Assembly (NCBI GenBank): GCA_905182995.1
Contig: CAJJDP010000010.1
Span: forward strand, 594,583-658,582
From: Paramecium octaurelia
Taxonomy: Eukaryota; Ciliophora; Oligohymenophorea; Peniculida; Parameciidae
Reading direction: 5' to 3'
DNA: 64,000 nucleotides
Program-made: the position numbers and the translations under genes
The notes under the pieces: generated by a model
What the model saw: only the letters and a program-made list of their open reading frames with translations
Told to the model about the DNA's origin: nothing
The model's database searches: none
In this document: piece after piece, positions 12,201-23,899 of the stretch
Position numbering within the stretch: position 1 is the stretch's first letter
Layout: each line of letters opens with the position of its first letter

Positions 12201-15200
12201 AAAAATAAGGAATTATGAATTGGATTTCAAAAAATTATAGGAAACCATTAAAGATTATTAAAAAAAGTAAGAAAGAATCTCTCAATTAGAAATCTTAAAT
12301 AGTGAACTCAAAATAAAAGATGAAACTAATTAAGTTAAAATTGATGATCAAAATTCGACTATAAATAATTTAGATGCTATTATTTAATCAAAAGATTAAA
12401 CTATTAAGAAATTGCAAGAATAACAGAGAGAACTTACAAAAAAGGGTGATTAATTGATCAATATATAAAAGAAATTGATAGAAACTGAGTAGTAGTTATA
12501 GGAACATATAGAGAACGATCATATAAATTAAGAAAGAATTAAATCTTTAGAGTAGTAAATTTCATTAAAGGATTAAGAATTGAAAAAATTAAAAGATCAA
12601 ATTAAGGAAATTTAGAAAGAAAATGAAAAGCTTTAATCAAAATAAACAGAGATAGAATAATTATAATAAAAGTTAATAGAAAAATAAAATAAAATTGAAG
12701 ACTTAGAAAATTAGATTGAAGAATTATTAAAAGAAATAAAAAAGAAATCCCAAGAAAATTAACTTTTAGAAGAAAAGGCTTCTTAATTGAAAAAGTTAGA
12801 AGAAAAATATAAAAAATAATCTAATTTGGTTGAAGAGCTTAAGCAAAGTAAGGAATAACTTGAAAATAAAGTGAAATCATTGGAAGAGCAAATTCAAATA
12901 TATGATGATGAAAAATCAAGTTTAGAAAGAGAGGTTGAATTGTTGAGAAAAAAATTAGAGGAAGAAAAGAAATAGTTTGAAAATAAATTAAATTAATAAG
13001 CAAAACAAAAGGATGAAATCATTGCAAAATTAAAGGAGAAAATTGCAGAGCTAGAAAAATTGGAGGCTCAACATTTTGAATTTACTTAAGAGGTTGAAGA
13101 TTTAAAAGAGGAGTAAAAGTCTAGAAAGAACATAGAATCAAAGCTTTAAACAGAAAATAATGTTTATCAAAAGTAGATTAAATAATTAGAATAACAGATC
13201 AAATAATTATAAGATAAATTGAAAGAAGAGGAGGAAGCTAATAAATAATTGTAAAATGATATGGATTAAACAATGTTAAATATCAAAGTTAAAGATGATA
13301 TTATATATAAGTTATAAGAATAAATTAAGAAATTAGAAACTTCTGTTAAAGAAAAAAAGGAGGAAATTAAAAAGTTTAAATAAGATATTTCAGAAAGAAC
13401 TAGTCAGATTTCATAAATAGATTTGATTGATCGAGAAAAAGAGGAATTAAATGATTAAATTAGATTAAAAGAAAAAGCAGAAGAATCATTAAAACAAACC
13501 ATCACAACGCTTTAACAATAAATCACAAAATTAACAAAATAAGTTTAATAATTGACTTAAGATAAAATAGAGCTTTAATCATAAATAGATGTATTAATTG
13601 ATGTAGAGAATTAAATAAAACTTAAGGAGATTGAAATATAGAGATTAATGTAAATAGAGAATGATTACAATAGATAGAAAGAAAAAATTAAAACTTTGGA
13701 CAAGACTATTGCGGATCAGATTCAAAAAATTAAAATTTACTAAGAGTATGAAAAATAAACTATTGAGTAAATTAAAAGCTATGAGCAAGATTTAGATGAA
13801 AAAGAACAAACCATCCAAAATTTAGAATAAGAAATTTCAAAGTTAAAGCAATAAATTGAGGATTATTAAAAACAAATTGCTAAGATTTCTAAGGAAAAAG
13901 AAACTGTAAATCAAAAGGTTAAATCAACAGAAGTAAATTAATAGAAGAAATTGGATTAATTAGAGGATGAAAAACAAGAATTACTAAATGATTTGCAATC
14001 ATAAAATTCTTTAATTGAAAATTTATAGAATCAACTTAAAGATCTTTAAGAAAACTATGATAAATTGAAGAAAGTAGAGAAAGAAAAAGAAGATATTAAG
14101 AAAACAAATGATAACATTGAAAAGAAATATAAAGATTAAATTAAGGAGTTAGAAAAAGAAATTTAAAGGCTGAAAGATGAAATGATTAGACAAGAGCATA
14201 ACACTTCAAAGGAAATAGAATAACAGATTGATAAAGCCTAGAAATTAAAACAATAAAACAGTTAATTAGAATAAACCATTAAAAATTTGTAAAATAATGA
14301 AAAGAAGCTAAAATAATTAGAGGAACAATGTAATTAAATAAGTGAGAGATCTCAAGAAAAGTTGAATAAAAAAGATTAAATAATAGATGATTTACAAAAG
14401 CAAATAAAAGATTTGAATGAATAAATTAATAAATTGAAAAAAATTCTAGGCACTAATTCTTAAGATGAGGAAGATGTCATTGAGGATTTTGCAGAAGATG
14501 TTGATGTAGATGATAATAATAAAACTAAAAAGAAATATGAGAAGGAATCAAAGAATGATAAAAATGATTAGAAAAACGAATAGAAGACTGAATAGAAAAC
14601 CTATCGCTAATTGGAAAAAGAGATTGAAAAATTGACATAAGAAAATTAAAATAAAACATAGAAAATAAAAGAATTAGAAGAATAGCTTAAGAAAAGTTAA
14701 GAATAAAATTAAAAGGATACTTTAGAAAAATAATAAAAGAGTTAAAAAGAAAACGATTAAAATTAGACAATAAAGAAATAAGAAACAGACATTAAGAAAA
14801 AGGATGAACAAATAAAGAAGTTATAAGAGGATATTTAAAAAACAGAAAAAAATAATAAAGAGAAGGAATATTTAGATTAAATAAAAGTACTTAAATAAGA
14901 CATAGATAAAAAGTCTGAACAAATTTCTAAGTTATAAGAATAGATTCAAAAATTACAAAAGGATGTTAATTCATAGAAATAAAAAGATGAAAAATATAAT
15001 AAAACTGAATAAGAACTAAAGAAGAAGGATGAAGAAATATAAAAATTGAAAGAAAAAATAGAAAAAGATTAAAAGGAAAATAATGAAAAAAAATAGAATG
15101 AAAAGAACCAAAATGATATAATTAAGAAACATCAAGAGGAAATCAAAAAAAAGGATGAAGAAAATTAAAAATTAAAAGAGTAATCTAATGATAACAATAA

Positions 15201-15863
15201 ATTAAAAGAGTAGATAACTAAATTAGAAAAAGAGAAATCTTAAACAGATGATAAGATAAAAAAATAAGAAGATAAAATAAAAGAACTTCAAAAATAAATT
15301 GATGATTAAAAACAAAAGACTCCAACAAAAAATAGAGAAGATCCACAAGGAAATGATAAATAAGGACCATCAGATAAAAAACCAGGTTAATCAAATGATG
15401 CAAAGCTTAAAGATTAAATCAGTAAATTAGAGAAACAAATTGATGAACTAAAGATTCATATTATTTATTTGGAAAGTCTATTAAAGCAACATGGTTATGA
15501 TCCAAATAAACTAAAACCAGGAAAGACAGATCCTGACTCAAAAAATTAGACACCAAAAAAAGATGATAATAACAATGATTATCCTGATTTGTAGCAAGTC
15601 AATGTTGTCAATGTAATATTTTAATATATTTTATTTAGATTAGAAGATTGATGGCAGAATATAAGTATGAGAAGGATCGTTATGAGAACAAAGTAGTTCA
15701 ATACACTGATGAATTAATTAAGCAAAATAATTTGGAAAAGGATGCTGAAGAAAAAATTAAATGCCTTGAGGATGATCAATTTGTTTATAATGACCCTGAC
15801 AACCAAGAACCAAAAGTATATGTAATAAAAAATGAAGGAGGGTCGAATAAAAAAGCTAAATGA
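9254..15863 (+). CDS. giant coiled-coil protein (2177 residues)
   Basis: One reading frame of 2177 codons before TGA once three introns (9359-9381, 9682-9708, 15613-15638) are removed. It is almost wholly heptad-like Lys/Glu/Gln/Leu coiled coil; hundreds of the glutamines are TAA or TAG codons. The N terminus (MYRNYDPTASPALSHQSQDDY) and the last roughly 130 residues are less helical. An acidic patch (EDEEDVIEDFAEDVDVDDNN-like) sits near 14470. There is no motor, ATPase or membrane segment. Proteins of this kind in ciliates include basal-body, cortical and Golgi tethering factors, but the sequence alone gives no specific family. The C-terminal exon is short and tyrosine-rich (LMAEYKYEKDRYENKVVQY). 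Confidence 0.9.
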
Positions 15864-15953
15864 ATTCCAATATTTAATAGTATATGTTTTATTGAGAACT
15901 TTTTCATAAAATAAATATTATAAAACTAATAAAATTATTTTAGCAACTGAGAA

Positions 15954-16500
15954 ATGTTATAACTAGGAGGAGATGAATAAATTAGTATGATATAGGACGA
16001 AATCACAATTCTAGAATTCCAAACTCTAGATGGTCCTAATTATTGTATCAAAGTAATAGAATATTTTAATAAGATTAATGAAAACACAAAAAAGTAATTC
16101 GGCTAGGTGAAATACTTAAATAATGAAGAGCGTTTTGTGAAGGTCGATTAGGCTTAAAAATTTAAAACAACAGTTTATGACAACCTTTAAAAGTATATAG
16201 AAGCACATTAGTCAGATTAAGATAGTTAAATTCAATAATAATTACCATAACTTTCAAATAAATTATAAGGTATTATTGTTTACGTAAGTTAGATATTATT
16301 GAAGAAAGAGATTATCAATTATTTAAATCACTTAAAAGATAAGAACTATTCGACTTAGCATGTTTGGCTGAATTTTTAGTATATGAAAATCTAGCCGAGC
16401 TAATAATGAGAATAATACTTTTCCATTTAGCGGGTATATTTACATACTTATCAAAGAGAAGACTAAAAAAGAGATAGATAAATGGATAAAGGAAGAGTGA
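15954..16500 (+). CDS. Skp1-like protein, copy 2
   Basis: Protein of 166 residues after removing introns 16270-16292 and 16434-16456. The N-terminal part (ITILEFQTLDGPNYCIKVIEY) resembles the POZ start of Skp1 (I-L-x-S-x-D-G). The C-terminal helices (QELFDLACLAEFLVYENLAELI) match LFELILAANYLDIKGLLD, and the end (EKTKKEIDKWIKEE) resembles the KTPEEIRK helix. It is therefore the better Skp1 candidate of the two in this window and would act as adaptor between cullin-1 and F-box proteins. It starts 91 bases after the stop of the giant coiled-coil gene, on the same strand. Confidence 0.72.
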
Positions 16501-16669
16501 ATATAGATATAAATATAATTTAAAATCATAAACAAGCAAATCAGTACAAATCGTAGGGATGACAATCTTAAAATATATCCCTGGCAACTCGAATCTAACA
16601 ACTTTAATAGTGTTTTATATAAAATTAATAAATGAATAATTTATTCATTAATTTCAAAACTTTTAAGCT

Positions 16670-16895
16670 TCATGACTCTATAAAAATTGAAACTATGGCC
16701 CCAGTAACATATAAGATTATTAAGATGATGGATACAATTCTTATAATAAATGTGCTTTTATCGGTTTGAATTTCTTTTTGGTCTAATTTAATGCAATTAT
16801 GATATACTATCTTCAAATTATAAAAGCTCATTTTCATCGTTTTCATATTGATTGTTAATTTTGATACTTCTTTATCTTTCCTTGTTATCATTCAT
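16670..16895 (-). CDS. small tail-anchored membrane protein
   Basis: Protein of 66 residues with one intron (16783-16807). Residues 1-35 are charged and polar (MNDNKERQRSIKINNQYEND), followed by one strongly hydrophobic segment (IIRIVSIILIILYVTGAIVSIFI) that ends three residues before the stop. That is the layout of a tail-anchored protein inserted after translation into ER or mitochondrial outer membrane. No family recognised. Two frames each look half-coding without the intron, and splicing joins them cleanly, which supports the model. Confidence 0.6.
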
Positions 16896-17708
16896 AATAT
16901 AAATTAGCTATAAATATAATTAGTTATTTTAATTGATAATTGAATATAAATCAATCCAGACACATCCAAACTATTACACCTATGCAAAGAGTTGTGGTTA
17001 AAGTAATTAAGAAAAGCACTAGAAAATTGCTTGGTCTGTATCCAGAACTTTATGTTTAGTCAATTACTATTAATCTTCCTGCTCCATCAGGGTATTATTG
17101 TTATAAATACATTTAATTGGTCACATCTTAAGATAAGTATGGCTATTGTTGTTATTATTATTATTATTAATATTGAAATTGTTATTATTAGTAATTCTAT
17201 TAATTATTATTTTGCATTGTTATAGGGTACTAATCTTACATTTACACATACATATAATTGTCTTATTAATTTTAATTCATAATAAATTAATTATATTAAT
17301 AAATGATGATTTAATAATTTTAGAATTTTAATCTTATAATGATAAGTTTTAATACAAAACATTATTATATATTGTATAATCCGTATTTACGATTCATTTA
17401 TTGTTGTCTATAATTTCAATTTCTCTAAATATTTTGAACTCACCTGATATATTTTATGTATGAGAAAACACAAGAAAGCCTATTAATTTAAGTTTTGAAA
17501 TTAATTTTGTACATGATGAAGATATATCTATAACGTTCTTATAGTTTTTAAAATATGCATTGGAACTTGAAAAATAAATAAATTTTTGTTGATGATTTAT
17601 ATTAAAAATTGTTAAAGTATTAATTTCTAAATTGGGAGTAGGTATATAATTCAGGTGTTTCTCTATCATTGCTTAACTAATTGATCACTGAATTCATATA
17701 ACGTCGAA
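16896..17708. other. AT-rich gene-poor stretch
   Basis: No convincing gene. A 64-codon plus-strand frame at 16982-17176 ends in a TTA/TAT repeat, and a 91-codon minus-strand frame lies at 17394-17669. In this base composition with one stop codon such frames are expected by chance. A short TTA microsatellite lies around 17153-17170. Confidence 0.5.
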
Positions 17709-18142
17709 ATTAGAAATTGTGAAATGAGATAAAGGATTATTTTTTAGTCTTTCAATTCAATTCAAAAATTAAAGAATTATCTCTAAAGAGAACATATAAG
17801 AGGAGTTTATCTTCATCTGAAACCCAAAACTATTTTCAAAAATTAAAAAATTTCTGCATGAACTTGGATTTATTTTGATATAATTATAGTTTATTTTCAT
17901 CGAAAGAGAATAAGCTTACTATCAAATCCAAGTCCTCCTTATATCTTTATCATTACATACTTAATAGATATAAGATGAAATTTTTTTCATGTCAAATCTT
18001 TGGTGATGATGTAGGCATTAAATAATATCAAAGCAAAGCCAAATATGATTTTTACAAAGACTTGCCTTATTATTCAATATTATAGTAGTAACTTAGAGGA
18101 GGAACATATTAGAGCATTAAGGAAATAAAGGTGTTCAATTGA
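17709..18142 (+). pseudogene. possible gene relic with in-frame TGA
   Basis: A single frame looks protein-like on both sides of a TGA at 17876-17878. Upstream it reads KRTYKRSLSSSETQNYFQKL; downstream it reads KYDFYKDLPYYSILQQQLRG and stops at 18140-18142, 22 bases before the CEP104 start. There is no usable GT donor close enough upstream to remove the TGA in a short intron, and no good start codon. It is best described as a decayed gene or a gene fragment; a sequencing error at the TGA is possible. No family recognised. Confidence 0.4.
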
Positions 18143-18164
18143 AATTATTATATATAATTATTAA

Positions 18165-20678
18165 ATGAATTAGCCTAAGAATACTAGATTCATAACTTTT
18201 ACAATACCTTATGCTTAAAGTCAAGACCCATAGTTTCCTCCGTCAAATTTATTAGAAATATCATCGACTCCTCTAGGTTGGCAAAGTTGTAGGTTTTGCC
18301 AATATCCGTAAGAATTAATATTTCAATTCCAATCTGCCATAACTGTTTATAAAATGTAAATTCTATCTCACGAAAAGAAAATACCAACAAAGATAGAGGT
18401 TTTTATTGGAAGACTGTAAGGTAGAATGGATTTAGAAAATGCAAGTTTTAAAAAGATTGGCTATTTTACATTTCACTCCAACGAACAATCAAACTGGTAA
18501 GCCAGAGAGCTAAAAACAGTATCAATCGATGAATCTAATTGCAACTATCTAAAACTATTGGTGCATCGGAATCATGAAAATAAGTTTAATCCATTTAATC
18601 AAGTTGGTATTGTTGCAATCAGAATTTATGGAGAGAAGGCAGAACTTCCTCCGCCCAAAAAAGCAAATAAGGTGTAAGATAAGGTCTTGGATGAATTATA
18701 CAATCCACAACAAGATAAATTGATTGATACTAAATTGCTGGCTCATATTATTGCACTTGAACATGTAAAGTATTTCTTAATATGAGAGTCCAAAGATTAT
18801 GCAATCAAGTAGGAAAACTATTAGGAAGCTAAAAAACTCAAAAACAGAATTACTTAACTAAGGTCTTTGGGAGTCTAATTGAGAGATTTGGAAGAGAGAA
18901 AGAAGGAAGTGCTGTAAAATGAGGATTATGATCAGGCTGAAGCAATCAAAGAGTAAATTCATAAATTGAAAATTGAGAATGGACTTGTAGATGAACAAGG
19001 AAATGAGTATAAACCCAATATTGACAAGATCAGGCAATAAGAATTGGGTGAGTAGATGGACAATTAAGAAGATAGAAGAAATTCAAAGCCATCAATCAAA
19101 TAAATAGATAATAATAAGATAATTGAGGATAGTTTTGATAGAATGCCTCAGGATGAATAAACATATTTGATGGAATAATTAAATAATAACAATAATAACA
19201 TTACTCATATTACAAATAATCAAAATGAGAATGGAAATACAAGTTATTAATAACCTGTCTCTTTTGATTAATAACTTAAAAATGATAAACTGTTGAATTA
19301 TGATGAAATGGTAATTCCAGCTCTAAAAAACAAATAAAATAATAATACTTAGATTTTGGAAGAGTATTCAGAAGTAGATAAAAGTAAATAGCAAATTGAA
19401 GAACTGAGTTCTGAAAATTAGAAATAAGTTGAAGCTATCAAACCCTATTATGGAATTGATTTCTGTAAGAACTACTTCTCTAAGAATTGGGCCCGTAGAG
19501 AGGAAGGCATTAGATGGCTAATTGAATAATTCAACAATCCCACTCAAATTAATATATCTAATATTGATGGAGCCTTTTAAGCTACCTTATTATTGATCTA
19601 CAAAGGCATTCAAGATAAAGCAGACAAAGTAGTTTATGCAAGTCTATAACTAATGTAATAAACTCTACTGAAATTGAAACCAAACAAATTAAATGATGAA
19701 AGCCCTATAATATTGGATAACATTGTACTGGTAATTATTCTCATTAAATTAGATTCTCATGGAAAAAATGGGTGATATTAATGAGAGACACAAAGAAGAG
19801 TGCAAAAAGATTTTATTAACTCTAGCTGAAACCTAAATTATGGGTAGTGCTGGAGTAATCAACCATTTAGTAAAAGGAATCACAACAAAACCAAATCTAT
19901 AATTATCATCAGTCAGACACATTTAAGCGAGATTAATGCTCATTTATAATTTAATCTAAAAATATAAGATTAATAATGAAAGGGTTCCATACAATCCTGT
20001 TATGGATGTTGCTATTAAATATTTAGATCACTCTGCTGAATAGGTTAGAACTTGTGCCATTTATATAATAACTGAGATTTATAAAAATTAAGGAGACAAG
20101 GTTAGAGAGAGTATAAAAGGATTTAGACCTGCACAATAACAAATCCTAGAAGAATTATTCTATAAAATAGATAATGGAGGTAATATCTAAACATCTTTTG
20201 AATAAGAAAAGAAGCCTTAACCAAAAAAGAAATAATAACAAAATAATCCTGATTAAGTTTTTTAGCAAATAACACAAGCTTGTGAATTTTGTGGTATTGA
20301 AAATAAGGAATTTATATAAAGTTAAAAACTTGATATGCATTTGTGGAAGGAATGTGTCATGCTTACAACTTGCTTATCTTGTGCTTAAGTTGTTGAAGTT
20401 TCACAATTAACTAATCATCATTTTGAAGAATGTGAATTTGCTAAAAATTATAGATAATGTGAAACGTAAGTTATTGTTAAATATGTTTTAGTTGCGGATG
20501 CGCAGTACTAGAAAGTCAATTAGCTGAACATTAGAATAAAAAGTTATGTAATTCATCACCTGGTGATACCTGTCCATTATGTTATAAAGCTATTGGATTA
20601 AACTGGAAAATTCATTTAGCAATTTGTGAACAGTAAGAGAGAAATAAACAATAGCCTGCTCCTTAAGAAAAAAAATGA
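18165..20678 (+). CDS. CEP104: CEP104, centrosomal/ciliary tip protein
   Basis: About 813 residues with the full CEP104 order. First is the N-terminal jelly-roll domain (FPPSNLLEI...GWQSCRFCQYPQELIFQF, then IGYFTFHSNEQSNWQARELK). Next comes a coiled coil with the family repeat YDQAEAIKEQIHKLK, a helical TOG-like array (about residues 430-660) that binds tubulin, and a C-terminal cysteine/histidine zinc-finger array (CEFCG, CLSCA, CGCAVLE, CPLCYK). CEP104 sits at ciliary and microtubule plus ends and supports axoneme tip growth, which fits a heavily ciliated cell. Introns: one of 24 nt after residue about 205, one of 22 nt in the TOG region, and one of 26 nt in the zinc fingers; the spliced length divides by three. 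Confidence 0.92.
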
Positions 20679-21291
20679 TTATTTTTAAATTTTTATGATA
20701 TTAAAATACTTGTTCAATCTTTTTAACCAAAATATTATTTATTATTTGTTAGTTTAATTTTGATGATAATTAATAGCACACACTCTCAAGCGCTTATTTG
20801 ATGATCTCATATTTATTTAATAAATAACGTTTTAAATAATAGAATAACAATTTATCTAATTTTTGGATTTTTAGTGAATTTATTAAACAAAGGTGCTAAT
20901 ACAATGTTAAATAAACCTTAAATTTAAAAGGTGTGATGTTTTGGTTCTTATAATTTTATTATTATCTTATGTTAAGTTGTTTTACATCCAATTTTTCATT
21001 ATGAGATAAATCAGAAAATAAATGTTCTCAACAATTTAAATTAAAATTTATAACTTAGGTATTATGAGTGATAATGTATTATTACGCAGGTTTAGAATTT
21101 TGAATCTCATTTACAAATATTTTAAGGCAGAAATCTAAATTTATTTTCTTCATTATACTAAAAAGGAAAAGAAGATAATTTTATTTAAATCTTTTACTTA
21201 AAATATTTTCAAAAACGATAAAAATACTCTAGATATAAATTATACCTTAATAAATAGATGTAGTATAGATGAAGGATAATGTATATTTAAT
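20679..21291. other. intergenic, AT-rich
   Basis: Lies between two convergent genes. A plus-strand frame of about 119 codons (21001-21360) runs into the 3' end of the next gene on the other strand. It has no recognisable features and is within chance expectation for a one-stop code. Nothing else seen. Confidence 0.6.
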
Positions 21292-21765
21292 TCAAGCTAA
21301 TTAATTTTAGTAATGGATTAATTTAACAATGACACTTAAATCACTTCCCCATCTTACTGACTTTTAACTTTTTTATGAGCTTCCTTATTTTGAGTTTAGT
21401 GATTTAAGTGATGATTTGATTGGTTGATTAGAATTGGAGAAATTTTCTATTTTTATTTTTTGAGAAGTAGTCCTGCTTCTGTTGTCTTCCTTGGGTGATT
21501 TCTCTGTAAAAAAACTGAGAGTTCTTCTGCTTACTTTGATTTAAGGGATAAATTGATTGGGCTCAATTAAATCTAGACTAATGAATGGAAGCTATGTGAT
21601 TAATGGTTAAGACTGTAGTTTATAGATTGATTCATTCTGCTCTTGCTTGTAAGTCTCGTTAAAAATGGCTCTATTTTTTGTAGACATTATAGTTTAATGA
21701 CCAATATATTCATCACAAACTTCAGTAGTTAAAGTGAGTTATTGAGCTTTACATAAATTTCCCAT
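21292..21765 (-). CDS. small protein with N-myristoylation-type start and RVxF-like motif
   Basis: Intronless frame of 157 residues. It begins MGNLC: Gly at position 2 and Cys at position 5, the context used for N-myristoylation plus palmitoylation, so plasma or ciliary membrane attachment is likely. Downstream lie a basic RRTLS site of the kind used by PKA, and near the C terminus KSVRW in a context (SVRWGSDLSVIVKLI) resembling the RVxF motif of protein phosphatase 1 regulators. The rest is low-complexity Ser/Lys/Asn. The functions are inferred from short motifs only. It starts 19 bases after the stop of the upstream gene on the same strand. Confidence 0.75.
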
Positions 21766-21784
21766 TTAAATAAATTAATTATAA

Positions 21785-23713
21785 TCAAAGTAATTTTTTC
21801 AATTTGGCATATTATTCTATAAGGAGACTGAGCTCATTTCTATTGGGCAAATCATAGATTTTAGGCTCTTTCAAATTAAGTGCTGTTTCATGTATTTTCT
21901 AAATAAGAATAAAGAAGTACTCGCTTTTAATCTTTTTCTAAGTAGGTATGTGAAATGTATTCCATCCAAAGAACCCTTTGCTTTTTGTTATATTCATCGA
22001 TCACTTAATTCATTATAGGTCTACAATTAAATGAGATTAACTTACACATCAATCACAACTTGCTGTTTTTCAAAAAAGAATTGGTTTTCTCTTTGCCTTT
22101 TTAAATCATAAATGATATCGGCGATATTTTCTTTGATTAATTTCCAAAATTTGTCTCTGAATAATCTCTTTTTTGTTTTGAGAAGACGAAACTTCCTTTA
22201 AATGAATATAACTAAATTAAATGATGAACTGTACCTTTATTAAGAGTGCTTTAGTGTTTATTGAGGATTGTTAAAAAAAGGAGAATTCTATCCATAAATT
22301 TAGTGATGACAAATTCAGCCTTTTATTTAGTTTTAGATCTAATAATACTGGCAAAATTGTTTATGACACATCTGCATTTAAAAATGGTCCTCTCCTTTGC
22401 ATTGTCACCATACTCTTTAACATCAATCAAAGCTTTCGTTTTAATTGCCCAAACCAAGAGCTTTCCTTTTGCCACAATCTTTTACTTTCTTCTTTGCTCC
22501 TGTAAACAAGCGTATACATATTCAGAAATAACGAATAAACTAAATATTTGAATCCAGTTCTTCTATGCAAATTCTATCATTGCCTTTTTCTACTTAATTT
22601 GCTTTTCTATCTCCCTAAATTGAATTATCTAATCTTTCACTAATAATTTTGATATTTTGTCTAATTATTTGTCCTCAATAAGAGACTATCGCATGGATTT
22701 GACCATTTTTTACTTTTATAATCTTTCTGATTATACTGAGAGTATTTTATTCAATCTATGACTAACTTAATGGTGTGCCACAGACAGGTTTCCCAATATC
22801 TTATCTTTTGGTTGAGGTTTAAGTGTTTAAGGGAAATTATCTTGAATTAATTCAGAGGGTTCGAGTTATTATTTGACAGGGGATTTGATGACTTAGGAGT
22901 TGCCAAATGAAAAGTTGATGGAGAATTCGAAATCTACTTCGGAATAGAGTGTAATGAATAAATATTCTTCACTAAAATAATGTTGATTTTTTTCTGAGAA
23001 GATTTTAGCAAAGCGAGAGTGTATTATGTATTCAGCATTGAATTTAGTGGGAAACTCTGCTTTTGTAGATAGGAATATTTTTAGAGATGATGTTTGAACT
23101 CTATCTGGAACATTAAAAAAGACATGTATGGGAGACACTTTGCCTCGTAATTTCATTCTAAAGTAATTGAATTTGAATCGAGTTATTTTGATTCGATTTT
23201 AGTCTCCATGCATCAAATCTGATTATATTAGGCTATCATGAGTTTGAATTAATTAATTTTTGCTTTTGCGTTTCACCTCTAAATACTAATTAGTCTAATA
23301 CGAAATGGGTTCTAACTTCTCTAATTAATTGATAGACCTGTAATTTTTTTCGAATTCGCTATAAACTTCTATGATTTCCTCGTCGAGTTACATAAGTTTC
23401 GAACTAATGTCCCCTAGGTTTATTCGATTTCTGTATTTAGATTAGGTTGTGGTGCATTCAATAGAATACATTGAGGAATTGGCAGATTGTGATTAATTTA
23501 TATTGTAGTTCAGAACCCGATTCAATTCTTATTGTTTAGGACTAATTTCTTTAAAGCTCTGAATGTTTTGGTTTGATGTTAGCAAAAAGGTGGATGAAGA
23601 TCTAGAGTGAATAAAAATCTTAATTACTTTCGAACTGGACTTACAATACTTAGATGCGATTTATTTATCGATGCTCTTTATTCGTTGTTTTTTATTATCA
23701 TATTATTAATCAT
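21785..23713 (-). CDS. uncharacterised protein, coiled-coil and beta-rich
   Basis: About 610 residues with four introns (26, 23, 25 and 22 nt); the spliced length divides by three. After a polar N-terminal third comes a beta-rich segment (MKLRGKVSPIHVFFNVPDRV and EEYLFITLYSEVDFEFSINF), then a Lys/Gln/Glu-rich helical region and a basic helical C terminus (FRLLKTKKRLFRDKFWKLIK). The beta segment may be a small sandwich domain, but I recognise no family. Two in-frame ATGs, at 23713 and 23701, could serve as start; the first is chosen. Confidence 0.75.
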
Positions 23714-23899
23714 AATTTTATAAAAATAACAAATTCAAAGATAGAGTTATTTCAGATATAAATTATTGTAATTCTTGTTTTATTATTATTAATCGAGTAA
23801 ATAAAGATAGTTATCTGTAAGTGATATAGATATACAATCGACAATACAATTAATTAGGCAATTAATAATTGTATATTTATTAATATATATTATTCAAAA

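Noticed and set aside
16982-17176. 64-codon frame starting MQRVVVKVIKKSTRKLL
   Set aside because: Ends in a Tyr run made by a simple TAT/TTA repeat; no start context or family. The beginning looks coding-like, so it was kept only as a note.
17394-17669. Minus-strand frame of 91 codons
   Set aside because: No upstream support, splice or family; the length is expected by chance.
21001-21360. Plus-strand frame of about 119 codons
   Set aside because: Overlaps the 3' end of a better-supported minus-strand gene, has no recognisable motif and is not unusual in length.
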